From Micromonosporaceae bacterium (GTDB lineage: Bacteria > Actinomycetota > Actinomycetes > Mycobacteriales > Micromonosporaceae): DNA of 6,093 nucleotides. The notes under the pieces are model-generated. The model was given only the letters and a program-made list of their open reading frames with translations. It was not told the origin of the DNA and ran no database searches. The stretch is from positions 1-6,093 of the forward strand of contig JADGHA010000276.1 of the NCBI GenBank assembly GCA_019689695.1, given 5' to 3'. Of this stretch, positions 1 through 4,866 are shown one piece after another. A program made the translations under genes and the position numbers. The first letter of the stretch is position 1. Each line of letters opens with the position of its first letter.

Positions 1-247
1 CCTCGTAGGGGTGGACCTCGCGGGTCGCCGCCACGATCCGAGGAAGAAGCGCGAGTCGGGTCCGTAGCGCGACCCGGGCCTCGGTTGCCTCGTGGACCTG
101 GCCCTTCCACCGGTACACCGAGCGCACGGTGACGACCGTCTGGGCCGACGCGCACAGCCTCCGTTCCACGAGATCCTTGCTGAACGCGGTGAGCCAGGCG
201 GCGTCCGGCGCGGTGATGATCACTTCGCAGCAGTCGGGCTGTGTCAT
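1..247 (-). CDS. cutA: CutA1 divalent-cation tolerance protein, 3' part beyond the window
   Basis: CutA1 proteins are small trimeric cytosolic proteins with a ferredoxin-like fold, linked to copper and other divalent-metal tolerance. The minus-strand frame from the ATG at 247 reads MTQPDCCEVIITAPD, then LVERRLCASAQ, then the family hallmarks VRSVYRWKGQVHEATEA and, at the window edge, REVHPYE. The order and spacing (early ITAPD, LVE-R-CA, YRWKG, HPYE) match CutA1 along the whole visible length. Eighty-two residues are present; the family is usually about 105-115, so roughly the last quarter lies off the left edge. The 247 start places the protein in register with the family and has a modest GGTGGG 6 to 8 bases upstream. 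The frame stays open upstream with further ATGs at 271, 286 and 334, so an N-terminal extension of up to 29 residues cannot be excluded. The gene diverges from the radical SAM operon. Confidence 0.87.
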   Translation of the reverse strand, partial: MTQPDCCEVIITAPDAAWLTAFSKDLVERRLCASAQTVVTVRSVYRWKGQVHEATEARVALRTRLALLPRIVAATREVHPYE

Positions 248-365
248 GCGCCCACCATCGGGCCGTTGCATGCCGGCGGCGCGCATCCGAGCCCGCAGCT
301 CCTCCTGTTCGACCCGCTGACTGGGTCTGCTCATGACGACGTCACGCACTCCCGGAGCTTGAACA

Positions 366-390
366 TGGACCGACTCCGGAGAGCGGTCCA
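366..390. repeat. Nested inverted repeat upstream of cutA
   Basis: TGGACCG at 366-372 and CGGTCCA at 384-390 are perfect 7-base inverted arms. The 11 bases between them contain a second perfect palindrome, CTCCGGAG, at 374-381. It lies 119-143 bases upstream of the preferred cutA start, or 32-56 bases upstream of the alternative start at 334. It could be an operator or a structured 5' leader of the cutA transcript; there is no T-run to suggest a terminator. The match itself is directly visible; any role is inference. Confidence 0.5.
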
Positions 391-517
391 GTGGCGGCCA
401 TGACCGGAACACTGCAACAGTAACTACATTCTCACCCGCCGGAACAGAGGGTGTCAGAGCATCAACCCGCCTGTACTTCACCGGGGCCCGACAGGTCAGC
501 TTGGCGAGCACTGACCA

Positions 518-531
518 TCGTTGATCAACGA
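518..531. promoter_or_regulatory. 14-bp perfect palindrome, operator candidate
   Basis: TCGTTGATCAACGA is a perfect 14-base palindrome without a spacer. It is flanked by a second, outer inverted pair, CCATC at 515-519 and GATGG at 537-541. It sits about mid-way in the divergent region, where a dimeric helix-turn-helix repressor could control one or both directions. I cannot assign a regulator family from the site, and no regulator gene is complete in the window. Confidence 0.4.
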
Positions 532-715
532 AGGCTGATGGCTGGCGCGGACCTGACCTGGGCATTGCCGCCGACACTGGAATCCACGGCTTTGTCCCGT
601 CGGCCGTGCGGAGCTGCCGACAGTCCGAGAGGCAGGCGAACACTTTCCCGGCCCTGCGGGAACATCGGAGCCCTCTCTGCCTGTTTCCGTGCAGGTCAGC
701 GCCGGTGTGCCTGAG

Positions 716-734
716 GGAGGAACATGTTCCCTCC
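716..734. promoter_or_regulatory. Palindrome overlapping an alternative start codon
   Basis: GGAACATGTTCC at 719-730 is a perfect 12-base palindrome. With the single base C731 bulged out, three more pairs form on the outside (716-718 with 732-734). It overlaps a strong Shine-Dalgarno-like stretch, GAGGGAGGA at 713-721, and the ATG at 724, which is in frame with the radical SAM gene. It could be an operator or a site where RNA structure hides translation signals. It resembles a Gram-positive LexA box (GAAC-N4-GTTC) but has only two central bases, so I do not call it LexA. Confidence 0.35.
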
Positions 735-861
735 ACGGGGAATGACCACTCGTACACGGCTTTGGGACGCTGGCGGCGTTCAGTGTCGCTGCAATGGTCC
801 ATCCCTGCGGCGGTGGCCGACTGCGCGTCCCGCTGCCCGCGCCCCAGGTCGAGAAGGAACG

Positions 862-1909
862 ATGACAGCCTCCACATCCACCCCACCGGTGATCGGGTTT
901 GGAACGGCGCTGCCGATACCGGGTGAACCGCAGGACGGTACCGGCGCGCCGGTGGTTTTCACTGACGGGCATCATTTCAGCCTGGCGGAGTCGCAGCGCC
1001 TCGATGTAGTCGCCGACAACGCGACCGGCCCGCTGTCGGTCATCCTGCAGGTTACGAAGCGGTGTGATTTCGACTGCTCGTTCTGCTCGGAGGTTCTGCA
1101 GGAGCCCGATCCGACGTTGGCCGAGCTGGAGCGGATGCGGGACAACCTGGCCGGGGTGCCTCGGGTGTTCCTGTCGGGCGGGGAGCCGCTGCTGCGCCGG
1201 GATCTGGTCGACGTCGTCGACATGTTCGCCGGGACCGTCATCGGGGTTCCCACCAACGCCACCCGCGGCGTGCGGCAGGCGCGTCGCCTGGCCGGCAGGG
1301 TCTCGTTCGTCACGGTCGGGTTGGAAGGTCCGCGGGCGACGACGAACCGGGTCCGGGGCCGACTACGACAGGGTGATGGCCGGGGTGCGGGCGTTCCAGG
1401 AGGCCGGTCTGCCGTTGTCGCTGTCCGCCGTGGTCTACCGTTCCACGCTGGCCGCGTTGCCGTTCACCTACCAGATCGCCGATGTGCTGGATGCGGGCAA
1501 GCTCAAGCTGATCCTTCCGCTGCGCAAGGGCAATGCGCTCGATCTCGCCGACCATGAGTTCATCACTCCCGGCGAGGCCGCCGCCGCGTTCGACCGGCTG
1601 AGCGAGCTGCGCGCGGTTCACGCCTGGCGGCCGGCGTTGCGGATGACCACATGGACCCCGGCCACCGAAGGCCACATGATCGTCGTCGGGCCGAGCGGGA
1701 CGGCCAGCGCCTGGCCCGTGTACGACGCCCCCGACCTGGCGGAGCCGCTGGGCAACCTGCTGGAGGAGCCGATCGGCGAGATCTGGCGGCGCCACCGGTT
1801 CAAGGCCAACCACTACGCCAAATGCCTGGGCCGCTCGATTCACAGCCTCACCCGGGTCGACCAGCCGCCGACGCGCGCTGTCCCGCTCAGGACCACCGAT
1901 TCTCAATGA
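862..1909 (+). pseudogene. Radical SAM protein, MoaA/SPASM-like, broken by a frameshift
   Basis: Radical SAM enzymes use a [4Fe-4S] cluster to cleave S-adenosylmethionine and start radical chemistry. The first 166 residues carry the cluster motif CDFDCSFC (C68, C72, C75), the SAM-binding FLSGGEPLLRRDL (GGEP 106-109), PTNATRG (about 130-136) and VTVGLEGP, the expected order for a MoaA/PqqE-type barrel. At about 1355-1360 (gtccGGGGCCgac) the frame shifts: the upstream frame runs into junk ending at 1557, while the next frame continues with DYDRVMAGVRAFQEAGLPLS. Removing one base, most simply a C at 1359-1360, restores NRVRGDYDRVMAGV and a 348-residue protein. The C-terminal half shows a SPASM/twitch-like pattern (GHMIVVGPSGTAS, then GNLLEEPIGEIWRRHRF) but only one cysteine (YAKCLG). 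The start at 862 follows GAGAAGGA; the in-frame ATG at 724 has a strong ribosome site, but its extra 46 codons do not look coding. The repeat copy bounding the IS overlaps the stop codon, so the true C-terminus may have been longer. Confidence 0.82.
1899..1907 (+). repeat. Direct repeat, left copy bounding the IS110 element
   Basis: ATTCTCAAT is identical to 3204-3212. Flanking bases differ on both sides (g/g here, a/c at the other copy), so the repeat is exactly 9 bases. It lies at the last codons of the radical SAM frame and includes the T of its present TGA stop (1907-1909). Confidence 0.6.
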
Positions 1910-1920
1910 ACTTGTCAAGT
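1910..1920 (-). promoter_or_regulatory. Outward-facing -35 box and dyad at the transposase 3' end
   Basis: ACTTGTCAAGT is a perfect 5+1+5 inverted repeat just inside the proposed end of the element. On the minus strand it contains a consensus -35, TTGACA (complement of 1913-1918), pointing out of the element past the transposase 3' end. In IS110-family circles the two ends join and an outward -35 can pair with a -10 in the other end to drive the transposase and the guide RNA. No canonical -10 appears at 16-18 bases in the predicted joined sequence, so the promoter is only a candidate. Confidence 0.35.
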
Positions 1921-1928
1921 AGATCTTG

Positions 1929-3125
1929 CTATGCGGCGGCTGCGGTGAGGGGCGGTGACGTCGGTTGGTAGGGACGGTTGTCGCGCAGCAGCGCCCAGAG
2001 GACGTTGACGCGGCGGCGCGCGAGGGCGAGGACGGCCTGGGTGTGGCGTTTACCCTCGGATCGTTTGCGGTCGTAGAAGGTTCGGGACTGGTCGTTGCAG
2101 CGGATGCTGACCAGCGCGGAGGTGTAGAAGACGCGTTGCAGGCCGCGGTGGTAGCGGCGGGGGCGGTGCAGGTTGCCGCTGATCCGGCCGGAGTCGCGTG
2201 GTGCGGGAGCCAGGCCGGCGTAGCCGGCGAGGTGGTCGGCGGAGGCGAACGCGGCCATGTCGCCGCCGGTGGCGGCGAGGAACTCCGCGCCCAGCAGCAC
2301 GCCGATGCCGGGCATGCTCAGCAGGGCGGTGGCGTGTCGGTGGCGGCGAAACCGGCCCTCGATGAGCTTGTCGGTCTGCTTGATCTGCTCGTCGAGGGAC
2401 ATCACCGCCTTCGCCATGTCCGCGACGAGCTGCGCGGCGAGCTGCTCGCCGGGCAGGCTGGTGCGCTGGGAGTCCGCGGCCGCCACGACGGCGACGGTCA
2501 GTGCGGCGGCGCCGCGGACCTTCCGCGACCGCAGCCACTGCTCGAGTCCGGCCGGGCCGAGCTGGCGGATGGCGGCCGGGGTCTGGACATGGGTGAGCAG
2601 GACCAGCGGTCCGTGGTTGGTCAGCTCCAGGGCCCGTTCGAGGGCGGGGCTGATGCCCAGCAGCTGCTCGTGCGGCCGGTTGACGAGGCGGACCCGGTCG
2701 TCGGCGAGGTCGCGGCGGCGAGCGACCAGCATCCGCAGCTCGACGATCAGCTCGTCGTCGACGCGCAGCCGGGGCAGGTCGCGGCGCATACGGGCCTGGT
2801 CGGCGATGACCGCGGCGTCCTTCGCGTCGGTCTTGCCCTCGCCCCGGTAGCCGTCGGCCGCCCGGTTGACCTGGCTACCAGACAGGTAGAACACCTGCTG
2901 GCCCTGGGCGACCAGCAGCGCCAGCAGCAACGCGGCCCCGCCGGTGCTGACGTCGACGGCCCAGCGCACCTGCTCGGCCAACCCCGTGACCCGGCCGATC
3001 AGCTCCAGCAACGCCGGCTCGTCGTTGGCCACCCGGCGCGACAGCAGTCGGGCGCCGTCAGTGTCGATCACCACGACATGGTGGTGCTCCTTGCCGATGT
3101 CCACTCCGGCCCACGCACGTTCCAC
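1929..3125 (-). CDS. IS110-family transposase (DEDD recombinase)
   Basis: This 398-residue protein would cut and join DNA for movement of the IS, acting with an element-encoded guide RNA as known for IS110 relatives. The N-terminal DEDD (RuvC-like) domain covers roughly residues 5-165: GVDIGKEHH (D9), VDVSTGG (D58, where many members have E), and GEGKTDAKDAAVIAD (D100, D103). The C-terminal Transposase_20 domain, about 265-355, has LLSMPGIGVLLGAEFLA, then GYAGLAPAPRDSGRISG with a conserved serine (S312) likely to be the nucleophile, and NLHRPRRYHRGLQRVFY. Length is normal (about 320-420) and I see no internal break. The start is GTG at 3125 (minus-strand numbering), with AGGGAG (complement of 3132-3137) 6 bases upstream; the first motif begins only 6 residues in, so a later start is not possible. 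The stop is TAG at 1929-1931. It lies antisense to its neighbours and would block transcription through the operon. Confidence 0.95.
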   Translation of the reverse strand: MERAWAGVDIGKEHHHVVVIDTDGARLLSRRVANDEPALLELIGRVTGLAEQVRWAVDVSTGGAALLLALLVAQGQQVFYLSGSQVNRAADGYRGEGKTDAKDAAVIADQARMRRDLPRLRVDDELIVELRMLVARRRDLADDRVRLVNRPHEQLLGISPALERALELTNHGPLVLLTHVQTPAAIRQLGPAGLEQWLRSRKVRGAAALTVAVVAAADSQRTSLPGEQLAAQLVADMAKAVMSLDEQIKQTDKLIEGRFRRHRHATALLSMPGIGVLLGAEFLAATGGDMAAFASADHLAGYAGLAPAPRDSGRISGNLHRPRRYHRGLQRVFYTSALVSIRCNDQSRTFYDRKRSEGKRHTQAVLALARRRVNVLWALLRDNRPYQPTSPPLTAAAA

Positions 3126-3212
3126 CCGTGTCTCCCTGCTTCGACCAGCACGTTGTCCACAGACGACCTCGCCGGCTCATCCCTACGTAGCGATCAGCTC
3201 GCAATTCTCAAT
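3126..3212 (-). other. IS110 non-coding end, possible bridge-RNA region
   Basis: IS110-subgroup elements encode a structured guide (bridge) RNA in the non-coding end upstream of the transposase. Here that end is only 87 bases if the 9-bp repeat marks the boundary. It contains CTACGTAG at 3183-3190 (perfect palindrome), GCGA/TCGC arms at 3190-3193 and 3199-3202, and GCCGGC at 3171-3176, so some folding is possible. The well-studied IS621 guide is about 177 bases, so either the RNA runs into the transposase gene or the true end lies further right. I cannot fold it or identify the guide loops by eye. Confidence 0.3.
3204..3212 (+). repeat. Direct repeat, right copy bounding the IS110 element
   Basis: This is the second copy of ATTCTCAAT, 87 bases upstream of the transposase start on the minus strand. 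The distance between the two copies is 1,305 bases, an exact multiple of three, so clean loss of one copy plus the element keeps the upstream reading frame. Confidence 0.6.
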
Positions 3213-3354
3213 CAGCGGCCGAGTCGTCGCGGGGGTGCCGGGCGGCCAATCAGAGGAAGCCACACACACGGCAGACGCCTGAGAGCCATACCCGACACCC
3301 CTGGGCCCCCGGACCTTACGACCAGCCCGAGCCGACCCAGGGAAGAAGGTAGGG
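3213..3354 (+). other. Stretch between IS110 and the next gene; possible displaced 3' end
   Basis: These 142 bases hold no independent gene. If the IS and one repeat copy are removed, the radical SAM frame continues through here for about 47 codons and stops at TAG 3350-3352, two bases before the ATG of the next gene. Third-position G/C is about 77%, lower than in clear genes, and the residues (many R, P, H, T) match nothing I know, so this may be ordinary spacer. GGAAGAAGG at 3341-3349 is the ribosome site for the gene at 3355. Confidence 0.35.
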
Positions 3355-4101
3355 ATGCCTGAGGCGACTAACCTGGCCTGGGAGGACACCCCGTTCGGCG
3401 GCGCCCGCCGTCCCTTCGCCGAGCGGACCTCCCTGCTCGTCGCCGTCGCCGTCCCCGGCGGCGAGCTGGCTCTGCCGACTGCGGCGGCGGCCGTCTACCT
3501 GCGGCTGCCCCGAGGGCAGCTGTTCCGGTCCCAGCCGCTGGCGGTCACCGACACCACGGTGCGGTTCGGCTTCCACGCCGTCGCCGCCGACGACCCGGCG
3601 GATGTTCCGGCGGTCGTGTCGATGGTGGACAGGTTGCTCGTCCAGGCCCGGCGCCGCGCGGTGATCCTCGCCGGGCACGGATTCGCCGACGAGCTGGCCC
3701 GCCTGACGGCCGCGGCCGGCGGCCGGCCCACGCCGGGGATCACGGCGGTCGCCGCCCGGTGGCAGCACAACCAGCCTGAGCCCGGTACCGCTCGTTTCCT
3801 GGACACCGCTCCCGGCCCGCATCCGCCACCGGCCCTGCTGTCGGCGGTATGCGCCGAGCACCGCCTCGTCGGCCTGCCTCCCGACAGTCCGCCCCTGCCC
3901 CAGAAGGGACAGGCCGGGCACAGGACAGCGTCGGAGCTGATGCGGCGGGCGGTGGTCCGCGCGCTGGCGATCGCGCTCATCACGGCTCAGGACACCGGCT
4001 ACTACTGGTGGGACGCCGAGCTGGATCTCGGCGACATGGTCGAGGCCGAAGCCTGGGACCAGCTCCCTGCGGCTGCGGCTGCGGCAGAAGCAGAACCATG
4101 A
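3355..4101 (+). CDS. Hypothetical protein, faint DEDD/RNase H-fold exonuclease likeness
   Basis: I do not recognise this 248-residue protein. It is probably cytosolic: no signal peptide or membrane segment is seen, and the tail is Ala/Glu-rich. Several segments fall in the order expected of a DEDD 3'-5' exonuclease-like fold: an early strand (SLLVAVAV, about 24-31), ILAGHGFADELARL (about 103-116, resembling the helix that carries the second acidic motif), RFLDTA (about 147-152), LLSAVCAEHRL (about 160-170) and a later H before a helix (QAGHRTASELMRRAVVRALAIAL). The first acidic motif is not evident, so it may be a non-catalytic relative. The end, DTGYYWWDAELDLGDM, is distinctive. The start at 3355 follows GGAAGAAGG at 5-base spacing. 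It lies downstream of the radical SAM gene and the IS and upstream of the P-loop gene, all on the same strand. That it is a real gene is likely from codon bias and ribosome site; the fold guess is weak. Confidence 0.78.
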   Translation: MPEATNLAWEDTPFGGARRPFAERTSLLVAVAVPGGELALPTAAAAVYLRLPRGQLFRSQPLAVTDTTVRFGFHAVAADDPADVPAVVSMVDRLLVQARRRAVILAGHGFADELARLTAAAGGRPTPGITAVAARWQHNQPEPGTARFLDTAPGPHPPPALLSAVCAEHRLVGLPPDSPPLPQKGQAGHRTASELMRRAVVRALAIALITAQDTGYYWWDAELDLGDMVEAEAWDQLPAAAAAAEAEP

Positions 4102-4136
4102 TCTTGCGATGCCGCGCAGCCGACCGGTCAGACCAC

Positions 4137-4156
4137 GGCTTCCACGGGCTTCCACG
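4137..4156 (+). repeat. Two tandem copies of a 10-bp unit
   Basis: GGCTTCCACG occurs twice, back to back, in the 111-base gap between the hypothetical gene and the P-loop gene. The gap otherwise shows no terminator, so the two genes are probably co-transcribed. It may be simple slippage duplication; no role is evident. Confidence 0.5.
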
Positions 4157-4212
4157 AGCGTGCCTCGCCGTCGTCCGTACTCCTGGAGATCGGTGGATGA
4201 AGGAGACAGCCG

Positions 4213-4827
4213 ATGCTGCGTGACTGCCTGGTCGTGGGTGTCGAGGGCACGCACGCCTCCGGGAAGACGACTCTCGCCCATGCTCTGGTCGCCTACTACC
4301 GGGAGCGGGGTGTGCACGTCGCCTGCGTCCCCGAGCCGGCGCGCAACAGCCCGTTCATCGAGGAGATCGTGGTGCACGGCCGCGGCGAGTTCGACGTGGA
4401 GACCGAGGTCGACCTGTTCGCCGCCCACCTGTCCAACCAGCTGCGCACCGCCCGCCGCCACACGATGATCGTCGCGGATAAGACGATCGCGAACGTCCTC
4501 GCCTACGCCTGGCTCGTCCTGCCCGGCGGACCGGACGGACCGCACGGGCCGGTCCTGCGTGCCATGGAGGCCTTCTGCCGTGCCTGGTCGCCGGCCTACG
4601 ACGTGGTGTTCTACTGCTGCGACCGATTCGAGCAACAGCAGATCGGCGACCCGTACCGGGCGAAGGTGCTCGACATCCAGCCCGCCGCGGACCGTGTGGT
4701 GCGCAGCGTCTGCGCCAGCGTCGGCCAGCGGGTCATCGACATCCCGCCGAACATGTCCACCGGCCAGCGGGTCGCCTGGATCGCCGAACGGCTCACCAGC
4801 CTCGGCCTCGACCCGACCAGCCGATAG
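4213..4827 (+). CDS. P-loop NTPase, AAA_28 / nucleotide-kinase-like
   Basis: This 204-residue cytosolic protein should bind ATP and probably phosphorylates a small substrate. It opens with a strand and Walker A loop, VVGVEGTHASGKTTL (GTHASGKT at 12-19). VPEPARNSPF (40-49) follows the second strand, where NadR-type and thymidylate-kinase-like enzymes bind substrate through E and R. TMIVADKTIANVLAY (84-98) holds the likely catalytic acid D89 in a DKT that corresponds to the DR(S/T) of nucleoside and nucleotide kinases. YDVVFYCCD (129-137) and GDPYRAKVLD (145-154) resemble the later strand and lid of AAA_28 proteins. The length of about 200 residues suits a single-domain kinase. The ATG at 4213 has AAGGAG at 4200-4205, seven bases upstream. 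The gene lies 111 bases after the hypothetical gene and 39 before the Nudix gene, same strand. The substrate is unknown; the Nudix neighbour makes a nucleotide-like compound a reasonable guess. Confidence 0.85.
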   Translation: MLRDCLVVGVEGTHASGKTTLAHALVAYYRERGVHVACVPEPARNSPFIEEIVVHGRGEFDVETEVDLFAAHLSNQLRTARRHTMIVADKTIANVLAYAWLVLPGGPDGPHGPVLRAMEAFCRAWSPAYDVVFYCCDRFEQQQIGDPYRAKVLDIQPAADRVVRSVCASVGQRVIDIPPNMSTGQRVAWIAERLTSLGLDPTSR

Positions 4828-4866
4828 AGCGCCCGCCGACCTGTCATAGAGGAGAGACTTGTCGCC

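Larger units (their letters stand above)
335..861. other. Divergent intergenic region between cutA and the radical SAM gene
   Basis: This stretch of about 530 bases holds no convincing gene. Short open frames exist on both strands, but none shows a family motif. The in-frame stretch 724-861 ahead of the radical SAM gene has only about half G/C at third positions, far below the neighbouring genes. It must hold the promoters for cutA (leftward) and the radical SAM gene (rightward). The only AT-rich patch is 421-432, with TACATT at 425-430 as a possible rightward -10 and no good -35. Three inverted repeats are listed separately. A further weak hairpin, GTCGGC/GCCGAC, lies at 599-604 and 616-621 and has no T-run, so it is not a terminator. 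Confidence 0.6.
1908..3212 (-). mobile_element. IS110-family insertion sequence (IS116/IS117-like)
   Basis: The element consists of one minus-strand transposase gene with about 21 bases after its stop and 87 bases before its start. Its limits are set by the direct repeat ATTCTCAAT at 1899-1907 and 3204-3212, which gives a unit of 1,305 bases, inside the usual 1.2-1.6 kb range of the family. IS110 elements normally have no terminal inverted repeats and no staggered-cut duplication; the shared 9 bases would be the recombination core plus chance or guide-matched flank. Having most of the non-coding sequence at the transposase 5' side fits the IS110 rather than the IS1111 subgroup. The element sits at the end of the radical SAM gene and points against the operon. 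The transposase is intact, so the element may be active. The exact ends are inferred from the repeat only. Confidence 0.7.

Noticed and set aside
92..403. Plus-strand open frame at the left end
   Set aside because: It overlaps the well-supported CutA1 frame on the minus strand and has no family features.
599..621. Rho-independent terminator
   Set aside because: The GTCGGC/GCCGAC hairpin has an 11-base loop and no following T-run, and no gene ends before it.
719..730. LexA (SOS) box
   Set aside because: The Gram-positive box is GAAC-N4-GTTC; here the half-sites are only two bases apart.
496..975. Minus-strand open frame across the divergent region
   Set aside because: It runs antisense into the start of the radical SAM gene, has random-looking composition and no motif.
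862..1909. Prokaryotic viperin (antiviral radical SAM)
   Set aside because: The neighbours are suggestive, but the cluster motif context and the SPASM-like tail resemble MoaA/PqqE-type enzymes and not viperins.
1965..3362. Long plus-strand open frame (465 codons) opposite the transposase
   Set aside because: It is antisense to a clear IS110 transposase, has a repetitive G/A/V/R-rich composition and no family motif; high GC makes such antisense frames open by chance.
3316..4635. Long minus-strand open frame (439 codons) opposite the hypothetical and P-loop genes
   Set aside because: It spans two genes with good codon bias and ribosome sites on the other strand and shows no recognisable motif.
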